From: Brachionus rotundiformis
Taxonomy: Eukaryota; Rotifera; Eurotatoria; Ploima; Brachionidae
DNA length: 64,000 nucleotides
Direction of reading: 5' to 3'
Assembly (NCBI GenBank): GCA_016802295.1
Contig: JAESIW010000118.1
Coordinates: 684,931 to 748,930 of the forward strand
The notes beneath the pieces are model-generated. The model searched no databases and was not told the origin of the DNA. It was given only the letters and a program-made list of their open reading frames with translations. The translations under genes were made by a program, and so were the position numbers. This document shows, piece after piece, positions 47,506 through 59,600 of the stretch. Each line of letters opens with the position of its first letter. The stretch's first letter is position 1.

Positions 47506-49307
47506 TTTTTATTCAAAAAATTAAATAAATTTTTTTTTATTTATAGCAGTTAATTTTAAGCATTAGTTAAATATATTTATGATCTATAAAAAACATGCTA
47601 GATAAAAAATTACTCAATGGTTTTAAAAAAATTAATAAAAAAATTAATGTTAAAAATTTTAACTGCAGTCAAAAATACGTGACTCAACATTCTAAATTTT
47701 TAATATAAAATTTTTTAATATCATGTTATTTTTAATTTTAATATATTAAATTTTTTGATTAAAACAAATATTATTTGTTTTCAGGATGATTTTTTATCTA
47801 ATCTATAAAAAATTACTAAAAAAATAAAAATTCAATCACCACTATTCCAATATGGAATAATGGTCTAAATATAAACCTAAAAAAAAACAGTTTTTTTTAT
47901 TGAAGCTTTTTGAATCATTGAATAATTATCAATAAAAAAATGGTAAAAATATTAAAATTTTATATTTTATTATTATAATTTAAATATATTTTATATTTTA
48001 TTTTATATATTTTATAATAAAAGCTTTTTGATTTAGTTATTAAAAAAAAAATGAATTCATAAATTTCTTCTTTTTATAAATACAATTATCTATGAAAATC
48101 AATTATGATAAGATTTTAAATTAGAAGTTAAATTCACTATTTCTAATTTTCCTACTACTATTTTAGTTAAAATTTGAAATTCCAAAAAATATTTTATTTG
48201 AAAAGATTTCAAAGATTTTTTTTCAATAAAACTCAGAAAAATAATCTAACTTTAAATAGATCAAAACCTTTTTTTTTAAATAAAATAAATTGCATTTGTA
48301 CTAAAATAATCAATCAAGAAATAAAATGTATTTTTTCTCAAAATCAAAATTAATCTCTTTAAATTTCAATGAATTTTTAAATAAATATTAAGTCATAACT
48401 TTGATAATTGTTTGCCAATTAAAAGCTTTTTACTTGGTTATGAAAACATTAAGCAACTCTGCATGGTTCGAGTAGGTTTTGTTATTAAAATTGCAATTTA
48501 AATAAAATAATCAATCAGTAGGTTGTTAATTATTGAGCTCATAGTTTATCTGGCCAAATTATAAATATTTCGGACATATCCCTCTAGGTTAGAAACGACA
48601 CCGATATTTTACTAATTATTTACCACTGTCATTAACTGAAAAATGATTTATATTGATATGAATAGTATATTTATTTAAAGTAAAATAACGAAAATAATTA
48701 AGTTTATTTAATAGTTGCCTTTCGCCTTCTCAAATCTATGAGATAAATATAATTTATTTATCTAATAATATTACTTGAAAATGTAAAGTTATGCAAACAA
48801 AAGACATTAGGATAACTTGTAGCTTTGATTTATTTACTAAATAACTGAGTTATTTTGCTAAAGCATTATTGATCAATTCAGATAAGATATTTTTTGTTTA
48901 ATTACTTCTAAAAATGGAGAGATCTATCTATATTATATTACAAAAATATTAATCATGAAGAGAACTTTCGATACAATCTGATCTTGGCAATATTCAAAAT
49001 AAATATTTTAACATCTATAAGAAAATTTTATTGTTAAACCTCGGGACAAACAACTACTCAAGACGATCTTTTTTATTTTTAACACTTGGTCAAGCATTTG
49101 CTATTTGTCCAAAATTGATAAATCAGTGCCCGAGGATTTTAACTATCTAAAAAATGGATACGATTAGTTGCAAGATTGATATGCATCCATCTGGATTTGA
49201 GTAAAATATTTCGGTAAACCGACAGGGTTATAGATTAAACTCTCAATATTTAACTCTTAAATTGATCAAGCCAAAATAAAATAAATAAAATTATTAATTT
49301 AGATAAA
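47506..49307. other. Gene-poor region with a small imperfect inverted repeat
   Basis: 1.8 kb of AT-rich DNA without a supported gene. An imperfect inverted repeat lies at 49033-49143 (arms gttaaacctcggg and cccgaggattttaac), listed separately. Confidence 0.5.
49033..49143. repeat. Imperfect inverted repeat, ~110 bases, possible MITE or hairpin
   Basis: The left arm starts at 49033 (gttaaacctcggg). The right arm ends at 49143 and its complement reads gttaaaatcctcggg. An inner pair, ggacaaa and tttgtcc, also matches. It is GC-richer than its surroundings. No target duplication was confirmed. Confidence 0.4.
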
Positions 49308-49972
49308 ATGGCTAAAAAATCAAACTCCCAAGTAACCGACGCTGATAGGCACCAAGTAAGCTCTGTGATAGTTTTTTTTAATTGTAATTATTTCATTTAA
49401 AGATTAATAGCTCGTCAAAAATAAAAGTCATTTTGTTTGTCTCTCTAATTATATTCTTGCTGCTGATCGCTCTATTTTATGTCCTTTGGGTGTTTTATTC
49501 AAATGATTCTAGTGAAGCCAAACCATGGCATATCGAGTTTAAAGAACTTAATTGTTCGATTGATCCATACCAAAGACATGAATGCAACTCTCTTTTACAA
49601 GCTAATTTGCCTTCATTTGCTGATCGCGTTTGTGCATTCAAAGATCAAGATTTGGATTCAACAATATGTGATTATTATTGTAAGCATACCGGTTATGATA
49701 ATGGTCACTGTTTAAAAGATGTAATTTATTGTAACTGTATTCTTAATAAGTAAGAAAAAATTTAAACAAAAATGAATTTCTTAATTTAAATATTTGAAAA
49801 AATAAATATTTAAGTTGTTTCGATACACAATTGAGAGACAATCAAACAAACAAATGTATTCGTAAGTTTTTAAATTTTCATTTAATTAAAGTAACACTGT
49901 TACATGAAAATTATTATATTATGATTAAAATTGCTAAATAATATAAATTTTTTAGCAATAAATAAAAATTAA
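49308..49972 (+). CDS. Type II membrane protein with a CS-alpha-beta (defensin-like) outer domain
   Basis: Exons 49308-49355, 49403-49749, 49815-49861 and 49956-49972 give 152 residues. A short cytoplasmic N-terminus (MAKKSNSQVTDADRHQ) is followed by a strong membrane segment at about residues 22-43 (VILFVSLIIFLLLIALFYVL) without a clear cleavage site, so a type II anchor is likely. The outer part has ten cysteines. The central six are spaced C-x11-C-x3-C-x9-C-x6-C-x1-C with a G-x-C before the fourth, which is the spacing of invertebrate defensins. Pairs of extra cysteines lie before and after. Whether it is antimicrobial, a receptor or a structural protein cannot be told, and spacing alone is weak proof of the fold. 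Exons 3-4 are the least certain: an alternative acceptor near 49887 would give a different end. Confidence 0.6.
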
Positions 49973-50205
49973 AAGTACAAAACTTGCTGTGTAGGTTAGT
50001 TTTAGAACATTTTTTTTAATTTTAATTAAGCAGCTTAAATATTACATTTAGTTTATTTGAATTTTAAAGGTAATATTTGTTGAGTCAAAATAACATACGA
50101 AAACAATTTTTCTTACTTGATTCTATCAAATGTTTTAAAAGATAAAAGTTATTTAAAAAAAATAAACAATGATAGACCTTAATAAACTCAACTTTAACAA
50201 TTTTC

Positions 50206-51120
50206 ATGATTATCGATGGTAAATTATTCAATATATATATTAATTTTACGTTAATTTAAGAAAAACCAGTTTATACCCTTCAAAAGCATGAAAGTACGGT
50301 TTTATCGCTTTTAGAATTGGAAAATGGTAATCTAGCAAGTTCTTCAGCTGATTTTATGATCTACATATGGAATATTACAGAGGGTTCTTTGATAAAAACT
50401 CTAAAAGGCCATGAATATGAAGTTGTAGCAATGGTTCGGTTATCTCCAAATGCTTTAATTAGTGGATCAAGAGATAGGACTATTCGAATATGGGATATAG
50501 AAAAAGAGAGCCAAGCCAAAAAATTGACTCATAAAGATGAAATATTATGTTTAGCACTTCTAAAAAATGGAGAGTTAGCTAGTGGTTCCTTAGATAGTGT
50601 AATAACAATTTGGAATATAAGTAACGGTAGTGTAGCAAGAAGTTTAAATGGCCATAAAGATATGGTTCTTACTATGGTTCTTTTACCGAACGGAGATTTA
50701 GTAAGTGGTTCAGCTGATTCTCAAATTTTAATTTGGAATTCCGAAACTGGTGAATTAAAATCAAAATTAGAGATAACTTATAACTGGATCCTAAGTTTAG
50801 TTGTATTAAATGACGGACGTTTAGTAAGTGGCTCTTCCGATCAAGTTATTAGAATATGGGATCTAGAGAGTGGAAAATTAAATAAAACACTGGTTGGACA
50901 TGATCATTCCGTAAGAGCATTAACTACATTTGCTAATGGAAATTTGGCCAGTGGATCTCAAGATTCGCATATTTTAATTTGGAACACTCAAGAAGGTTCT
51001 GTCATTAGAAACTTAACCGGACACACCGACACTATTTGTTCATTGTTAGGTCTGAGTAACGGAAATTTGGCTTCGGGATCTGCTGATACATTCATTAAAA
51101 TATGGAATTTGAATTTTTGA
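50206..51120 (+). CDS. Stand-alone seven-bladed WD40 propeller protein
   Basis: A short first exon (50206-50218, MIID plus one base) and a long second exon (50261-51120) give 290 residues, almost exactly seven repeats of ~40 residues and nothing else. Blades have the pattern GH....V......NGNLASGSAD..I.IWN...G....L. Good examples are NGHKDMVLTMVLLPNGDLVS and VGHDHSVRALTTFANGNLAS. The seventh blade ends at IKIWNLNF and is closed by the first strand near the N-terminus. The family acts as a protein-binding scaffold; no catalytic part or localisation signal is seen. The uniform blades resemble bacterial or expanded rotifer WD40 proteins, but the intron shows that it is a resident eukaryotic gene. 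The start with four codons in exon 1 is inferred from phase. Confidence 0.75.
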
Positions 51121-51550
51121 TTTCTAAAATTTAATTTATTCTTAATATTAAAGTTTTCCAATGATTTAAATAAAAATTTAGATAATTATTTAATATACTG
51201 ATTTAATTTTGATTTGTGGCAAAATTTAAAAAGAATATTAATATACCTTTTATAGAAAAAATTAAAATTTTAAATTAAACTGATTTTTCAAATCCTTGAT
51301 GATTTTAATATTGAATATAAAATAAAGTTATGGATTATTTAAATCTCAAAAAGGCTAATTATTGGGTCATAGTTTCATAAACAATTTTACTTTAATGTAA
51401 TATTATTTTAGAAATTATTCTTAATTTACCTTTATTTGTGCTTAGCAACAATTTCTCTTAAAAGCTTTAGTTTAAATAATTTGAGAAAACTATTAAAATC
51501 TTTAAAATCTGATTAGATAATATATATTTTCAGAACTAATTTCAACACAA
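51121..51550. other. Intergenic spacer before the tau-like genes
   Basis: 430 AT-rich bases. An acceptor-like ttttcag just before the start codon at 51551 suggests a 5' UTR exon further upstream. Confidence 0.5.
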
Positions 51551-54500
51551 ATGTCTCAAGGTAATTTGCGTTCTTGCCAATCTGTCCTTTACTAATCATT
51601 TTTCTACCTTAACAGCTTTTTATCAAACCATACCCGAATCTAATGTAATGGAAAATTTGATTAAAAATTTTGATTTTTTTATCTAAAAAATAAAACTAAA
51701 GAATGTTGCTATAGATCCACAGCCTATTAGATACATAGACCCTAATCCAGTTCAGTATGTTCTGACTCCAGCACCAATATTGACCCCAGTCAATCAGCTG
51801 CAAAAAGTGGTTTATGTTCGCGAAGAATCGCCGGAGCCTGAGGTCGTATATGTGAGAATAGCAATTTTTTTTCTTTCTTTATTAATTTTTATTCTTACTT
51901 TGAAGGTCAAACGAAAACCACGACCAAGAGTAACTGTTAGTTAATATTTTTTATTAATAGATTATAAAGATTAATCTTTCTAAAAGATAATTACACCTGA
52001 CATCAAAGATAGGCGAGTATATACAGTTGTCGAAGATGATGATGATGATGACGAAGACGAAGAAATTGAAGAAGAAGATGAAGAAGAGGATGAAGTGGTA
52101 AAATTAATAATAATGATTTAAATATAATTTTCATAAATTTTTTTAAAAGGTCTATATAAAACGTACTCCCTCAAGAAAGATATATCAAGTGAGAGAATCC
52201 TATGATGATGTTCCAGCTAGAGTTGAAACTTTCAGACCAGGATACAAACCAAAAGGAGGGGATGTAGAAATTTTTGACGATAAAAAAACTCCAAAAGTAA
52301 AATCTAAAGTTGATAGCTTTAATAAAAAATATGTTCGTTCCGGTGGTGATGTAGAAGTAAATTAACAGCCCAAAAAATATTTAATATTAATAAAATTATT
52401 TATTAACTTAGATATTTGACGAACCGATTAGTCACAGAATTAAATCACGAATCGATTCTTACAATTATGGTTATGCACCTAAAGGTGGTGATATAGAAAT
52501 ATTTGACGATAAAACTCGACTTTATGCAAAACCAAAAGTAGAAACTTTCAATAGAAATTATGTTAAAACAGGAGGAGATATTGAGGTGAAATAATTTAAA
52601 ATACATTGATTAATATTTTAAAAGAGAAAGTATTAGATTTTTGATGAAAAACTTAAATTCAAAACGGGACCTAGAATTGATGCCAGAAATAAAAGTTATT
52701 CAAGGAATGGAGGAAACATCGAAGTTTGTTCTTAATTAATCCTTTAATTAATCAAATTAAACTTTTAACACAAATTCTTTCATATTTTAGGTGTTTAGTG
52801 AGAAGCAAAACTTCTCTAGTGGACCTAAAATCGATACATTTAATAAAAATTACGTTAAACAAGGAGGAAATGTTAAAGTATGCAGAAATAAAAAAACATT
52901 TTTAAAGATAATTTTTTTTTAAAGGTTTTTAGTGAAAAAATGGATGTAAACGCAACTTCACGAATTGATGATAAAAATTTAAGTTATAGAAAAACTGGTG
53001 GAAATGTTCAAGTAAAATAAATTTAAAATAATTAAATTCGTTTAAATTAAAAATTTTTAAAGGTGTTTAGTGAAAAAGTTGAAATAGGAAATATTAATCC
53101 AGTTGTAGACACAAAAAATTCAAATTATCACAAACCAAAATCAAATTTTAAGGTAAAATTTATTTTAATTTAAGTTATTACGATTAGGCTGGCTGGCTTG
53201 GATTTATCTCTAATAAAAATTAAGATACTGTAGATATGTTTAAAATAATTAATATAAATAATCTATCGAAACGATTTGAATTGAAATTTAAGAGAATATT
53301 AGATTTTTAGCAAGAAACCTCATTTTGAAAAAGGACCTGTAATTGATACAAACAATGCTGGCTACCAAAAACCACAAAACAAAGTGAAAATTTTCAATGA
53401 GAAAGTTGATTTTAAGAATGGTCCTGTGATAGATTCTAAAAATCCCGAATATAAAAAACCTGAAAGTGAAGTTAAGGTATTATTTCATTTTTTTTCCTAA
53501 TTCTAGTTACTTATTATTTGCAAAGATTTTCAATGAGAAAGTTGATTTTAAGAATGGTCCTGTGATAGATTCTAAAAATCCCGAATATAAAAAACCTGAA
53601 AGTGAAGTTAAGGTATTATTTCATATTTTTTCCGGCTTGCTCGCTTACTAAATATTTCAGATTTATGACAAAAAGATTCAATTTAAAACAGGGCCTTTGA
53701 TTGATTCAAAAAATATCAATTATAAAAAGAGTTCTGGGAATGTTAAGATTTTTGATGAAAAAGTTGAATTTCATAAAGAGTCTCTGATTGATCATATAAA
53801 CAAAAATTATAAAAAATCAGAGCCAAACATCAAAGTAGTAACTTATTTTTAAAAAAAGTCTTTTTAAACTTATTTAAAATATAAGATAAAAGACCAAAAA
53901 ATTAAATTGGATGCAAAACCAAAAATAGATTCTAATAAATCTTCATATGACCAAACTAATAATAAGGTTTTAGCTAATTCTTGCTTTTAATTCTTTTATC
54001 GTTTTTCTAATGCTCAATTCTTTTTTTTTAATCTTAAAATAGTCTAATTAAATTTTTTTTAAAGTCAGACCTTAATTCTGAAACAACTGTATTTAATCAG
54101 CTTAATCAAAGTATGTCTCTTTTTAAAACCTTAAAGCAAATTTCTATTTTTATTTTTATTAAAGACGAGCCAATTAATGAACAATCAGAAAAAGTACTAT
54201 TATTTAAAAATTATTTTCTTAAAATTAAGAACAATATGTTCTATGAAAATTTTGTTTTTTTACTAATAGCCTTAAGAATATTTTAATCAAAGTTTTAAAT
54301 TTAGATTATATTATTATTTTAAATTTTTTTTATAGAAAGATGATTTTTATCTAGAAGAAAACAAAATTGTTCCAATCTTGGGTAAAGAAGTACGTAAGGT
54401 GCTGAAATTTTTAGGTGTCGATTCTTAAAAAAATAACAGAATCTTATTTTTATTTAAAATGTTGCTAAGAAACAATTATTATTTAAATTTTGTGTTTTAT

Positions 54501-56063
54501 TTGACAAAACTTGCTGATGAAGCTTATATAAACTTGATTTATGCTTTAATGAACTGGAGAATTTTAATTTTAGGATAATGTCGATTTTGAATTAGAGCCA
54601 GTACGAAAATTTGTAAAAACCGAATCTTGGGAGGTACATTGACCCATAATTGGCTTAAATTAATTTCTTAATGACGTCTTTTCCCTAGAATATTAACAAA
54701 AAAGAAACTTTAGCTTTTAAGAAATCTAAAAATCATGTAAATTTTTTATGTTTGTTCAATTTAACATGCAAATTTTTTAAATTTATGATTTAAAAGGAGA
54801 ACTATGGTGAAAATAGAAACTTGAAAAAAAAAGAAATTACAAATCCAAAAAGGGTAAGTTTCAAGTGTTGAAGATCAATAATTAAAGCTTAAAATTTTAA
54901 GAGTTTGAGTTTCAAAGATACTAATAGTCCTGAGTTTAATAGCAAGTTAAATGAGGTAAATATTTTTGATAATTCTGATTACATTGAAAAATATTTGGTT
55001 TTATGGTAAATTAATTCTATCAATAAACTGTAAGATTAAATTTCTTTTCAGTTCGGATTACGACAATTTTATGTTTAAATATTTATGTCAATATATTCAA
55101 GCTTCAATTTACTTTAAAATTGTTGATTTAAAATTAATATGACTTATTTTGAAAGCAAAAAATGCCACAGAAGAAACAAGTAGTGGACCAAACTTTGAAA
55201 ATTCTGGAAAATCTTGGTGTAACTGATTTAAAAAAAAATCAATAAAAAATATTTTTTTGTTCAGTTTAAAGATCCAAATGTAAAAAATGTCAAGTCAAAA
55301 GTTTCTACATGGAATAATTTAGAAAGCAAAAATCCAGCAAAACCTCAAATGAGCTACTTGAACCAATACAGAGTATACAGATTTCTTTAAAGTTATTTTC
55401 AGTAGACCTCAAGTTATTTTTTAGAGTCGTGATTTGCAAATGAGTCCAGATTCAAAGGTGAAAAATTGGCTAAGCACTTCGGTTCCTCAAAGCCCGAATG
55501 GAAATTATTCCAATGAAGATAAAAAAAATCAAAATGTAAAATTAGGAATTTTTTTCTCGAGAAAAACTAAGTTTTTTTCAGACAAAGGAAAATAAGCTTC
55601 CAGTTATTAAAGTTAAACCAAAGAATACTCGAAAAAATGAAGAGCTTACAAAACCAAAGGTATTTAAAAAAAAATGTTTTGATTTAACATTTTTTTTTTC
55701 TAGAAATCAATAATCAACGCAAGTCCGAGAAGCGATCTATGGATACAAGAAGATAAAAATTATAATCGTAATAGATCCTATGATAAAAACTCGAAAAAAT
55801 TACCGCAATTATCAAACAAACAAATGGATGAAATGATAAATAATTTAGCAAACAGAAAACCAGTGAAAATTGCCGATAATGATGACATATTTGACAAATC
55901 TAAGAACAAAAACGAAAACAAAGAAAACTTTGTCCAGCCAGCGAAACTTGAAGTATAATTATTAATTTCACAAATTAAAATAATTTTTTTCTTAAAGGAG
56001 ACTTCAGACAATGAAACAATAGAAAACAAAGTCCAACAGCAAGAACAAGAAATCAATGAATAA
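51551..56063 (+). CDS. Tau/MAP-like protein A with about 14-15 tubulin-binding-like repeats
   Basis: A many-exon gene of about 800 residues, nearly all introns phase 0. Exons include 51551-51560, 51616-51644, 51702-51851, 51906-51929, 51987-52097 (acidic, Asp/Glu run), 52150-52356, 52412-52585, 52637-52723, 52791-52877, 52925-53011, 53063-53152, 53303-53476, 53526-53612, 53661-53834 and 53886-53966, then about twelve small exons to 56063. From 52200 to 53966 it is an array of ~29-residue repeats. Examples are VFSEKQNFSSGPKIDTFNKN + YVKQGGNVK, and IFDEKLKFKTGPRIDARNKS + YSRNGGNIE. They parallel the tau repeat pattern SEKLDFK...SKIGS..N....PGGG. A fifteenth, diverged copy is near 55264-55373 (NVKNVKSKVSTWNN). 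The C-terminal part is charged, Lys/Asn-rich and without known domains. The likely role is microtubule binding. The family call is by motif and pattern; it could be a convergent cytoskeletal repeat protein. Small 3' exon joins are approximate. Confidence 0.6.
53390..53476 (+). repeat. Repeat unit 10, identical to the exon at 53526
   Basis: 87 bases coding for one 29-residue repeat (IFNEKVDFKNGPVIDSKNPE and on), the second half of exon 53303-53476. The same 87 bases, and the following 12 intron bases (gtattatttcat), recur at 53526 without a change. Confidence 0.95.
53526..53612 (+). repeat. Repeat unit 11, exact copy of unit 10 as its own exon
   Basis: An exact 87-base copy of 53390-53476, here a separate exon with its own acceptor (tttgcaaag). 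The identity extends 12 bases into the next intron. The absence of even synonymous changes points to a recent duplication or gene conversion. Confidence 0.95.
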
Positions 56064-56642
56064 CTTTTTAAAATCAAATTTGAATAAATTTTTTTCACTT
56101 AAATTATTGTTTTATTTATTCCTATGAGCTAGTAAAATAGCTTTAAATTTTTATTAATTTTTATAGATTTATAATTTTTTAGGTTCAGAATTTCTTAATT
56201 TTTAGTTTTTGTTTATTTAGTTGCCTTTGCATGATTATGCATGAACAGTTAGCTTATTATTATTTTTAATTAATTTGAGTTTAATAATAATAATTTTAAT
56301 ATATTTATAAGAATGATTTTGAATTTTCAAGTATCATTTTTCAAAATTTTCAAGCTTTATTTAAAATTAAACTTTTGAGAAAAATTCAAATAGTAAATTG
56401 TGAATTAGCATTGTTTAAAAAAAAATGGACAAAATGGTCCTCGAAGCTGGGATATTTGTAAGTTGTCAAGTAAAATTAGCTGAATTTTCTAACTGAGACC
56501 TAAAAAAATTATTTAAAATCTATACGGCTTTATAAAAAAAAACTAATTTAGGTTTGTTTAAGTTGCTTTTGATTAATTTGAAAGGCTTTGATTTTATTAA
56601 ATAAAAAAAAATAATAAATTTTATTTTCGTTAAGTTAAAAAA
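56064..56642. other. Spacer between the two tau-like genes
   Basis: About 580 AT-rich bases. It presumably holds the 3' UTR of gene A and the promoter of gene B. No other feature is seen. Confidence 0.5.
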
Positions 56643-59600
56643 ATGACAAATAGGCAAGTTAACGGCTCTCAAAATTTTACACCACAAACATCCTTTATTG
56701 TCGCACCTCAACAGCAGCAAATGCTAATATCAAATTTAAAACAGCAGCCTTTAATTGCGGCGATAAATCCTCAGATTTCTCAAGTACAACCGCTTTACAT
56801 AATTGCTGGAGGTCCAAATATGCCAATTATGAATCCTTTTATGTATCAGTATAATTCTATGGTTCCATTCAGCAATCCACCAATGAATTTAATGTATTAT
56901 CCTCAGACCTATAGACAAAATCCGATTTCTAGTAGGCAGATACCGATTTCAAATTCTCAACCACCGGAGTCTCTGCAAAGAGCTGAGAAAATAAAAGCAG
57001 AAAAGCCACCTGTTCAACAGCGTCAAAAATCAAAGGAAATTACAATGCTTTATCGATACCAAAAGCCTGTGACTGTAGACGAGCTAAAGCATCCCAGTGA
57101 CAAATATAAAGACTTAATTTATCGTCCAAGATTTCTTACTTCAAAAAATATAGATCCCCCCACTGAGGACCTAGTGCCTAAATTAGACGAAAGTGTTATG
57201 ACTCCCTTGGTTGACATTAAATCAAGACTAAATCTAACCCCGTCCACAAGTCGTCCGGTTCTCGTGGAAGATCTTAAACTACCAGTTGAAAAAGTTGAAT
57301 CAGCAAAAGCATCTGTTAACAAACTTCCGACTTTGGTTGAAGATTTGAAGTTACCAAATGAAAAACCACCTGAGCCTGAAATAAAAAAGGTTGAATTTAA
57401 GTCAGAACAAATACAAGTTCCAGATCCTGATTTATTTAAATTTATTGAACCAAATACCATTTCACTTAATTACATTGGAAAATTTCACTATCCACCAGAA
57501 GTCGATTACAACGATGTAAATGAACTAAAAAATGAGTTTACCTTAGAAAAATTAGAAAAGTTAGGTGAATATAGACCGAAAAGCGTTTTGGTAAATTAAT
57601 TAAATTTTACAAAATTTTGTTTTTTTAAAATTTATTTATTAAGGTTAAAGTATCATTTGAAAAAGACTCATTTGAACTTGCTAAAATATTATTCAATCCA
57701 AATGTGATAATAGAGTATAATCAACTGATTGAGGCACAAACTTTAGACAAATATTCGACTGACCGTCCAAAAAGCTCTAAGGTAATTCTAATTTTTAAAT
57801 GACAACGATCAAATTAATTATCTATCTTAAAATATCTTTATTAATTATTACTTGTTACAATTATTAATAATAAATTTATATAAAAACTATTTTTAGCTTA
57901 AAGAAAAAGAAGAAAAGAGTCCACGACTTAATAAAGCTCTGAAAAATGTACAAGAGATAAACGAGAGTTTTAAAATGGAACAATCTTCTTTAAACGAAAA
58001 TTTAAGAGTACCATCAAGTCAAAGTCTTAAAGTAGTCGAGCATGACAACAAAAATATAGCTCATAAACGAGCTCTTAGTAATGCAATTGAAATAAATGAA
58101 ACTATCCATGGTCAAGAAGTGAAAATCGACAATAATTTAAAAATTGAAGAAAGTGAAAAGGTTTGATTTTTGCTATTATTAAAAAAAATAATTACTTTAA
58201 AGAAAAACAGGCTGTAATTAAAGAAGAAGGTTTTCTAAAAGTAAAAAATAAAGTCAAATATAATGGAATTGAAATATTCGAAAATCTTAAACTGGCAGAG
58301 ATTAAGCCAGAGCCTTTTCTTATCAGGGAAAAAAGTATAACTGTAAGTGGTTTATGAGAGCGTAAATTTGATAATTTTTTACAGCAATAAATTTTAGCTA
58401 TTGAGTAAAATTACTGATAAGTTAAATGTTTACAAGAGGGTCTTATTCATTGCGAAAGAAATTTTTGAAAATATAAAATTTGAAAATTCAAATATATTAA
58501 ATGATTATACGGACATTGATAAACTCAAGCTGGTACTTTTTTTTGTGTGTTAGCTGCTCTATTTTTTTTTACCTGAAATGCTCCTTGTTTGATGCATCAT
58601 TTAACATTTATCTAAAAAATAACTTTGCACTACTTTATGATCCTTTTCGTTATCTAATCTTTAAATAGAAAGCTAAATATATGAAAGTTGACTCGAATGA
58701 AACTGCCAAACACTTAATTCGACATGTTCTTTTCAACGCTAGTCAAATACATTTGAATCAAGATGATGTAAAATTTGAGCAGCAGATAATAGATATTGCT
58801 GCAGATAAACTTAAACCAACTAAAGTAAGAATATTTCTTATACCCCGACCCTGAATATTAAAGAATTTCAAAAATAATTGTGTTTAATCAAGCTAAATGT
58901 TTCGAATGAAAAGCAGAAAAATTCAGCAAAAAATAGAGTTTGGTTTAACTCTATACAATTATATGAAACTGTAGCTGATAGTCAGGTTGAAAATGATCTT
59001 TCACTAAAAAGAGATAATAGTCAAATTGTAATTAGTTCTTAAAATATTTCTAAAACTTAAATTTGAAAATCGATCTGAAGATAGAGATAACAAATCATTT
59101 TGAAAATGAAATACCTAATAGTCGAGCATTTGCGAATGCATTCCAAATAGAGGAAGCTATTGAAAACAATGAGGTTATAGAAGAGCCGGGTATAATCAGA
59201 GATAAAAGCCAAATTGTAATTTATGTAATTTTTGCTATCATGTCTCAAAAAATTTCTAGAAAAAAGCTTTTTTTTGTTAAAAAATATTTAAATTTAAAAA
59301 AAATTTACTTCAAGATAAAATCAACTGAAGAAAACAACAATGATCTTAATGATCGTGCTAATTTTATTTCGAATGAAGTAAATGAACATCAATCTGTAGA
59401 ATATGCTAAAAATGTCGATAAAATAAATCGTGAAAAAAGCATTCTGGTACGATTCCTTTTTAAAACCAATCTCAAAAGCTTTTAGTTTATTTTTATTTTC
59501 ACTTAATTAAATGAAACCTTATATTTTCAAATTAAAAAAAATATCAAGCATGAAACCTTTATCACACATTTAGTTTTAATTTACAAACACTGTAGTTTAT

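Noticed and set aside
50206..51120. Bacterial contamination as the source of the WD40 gene
   Set aside because: It has a GT-AG intron in its 5' part and sits between intron-bearing animal genes with the same base composition.
53303..53834. Regularly spaced identical 87-base units looking like a CRISPR-type or satellite array
   Set aside because: The units are open in frame, encode protein repeats, have splice sites at their edges, and only two are identical. They are exons.
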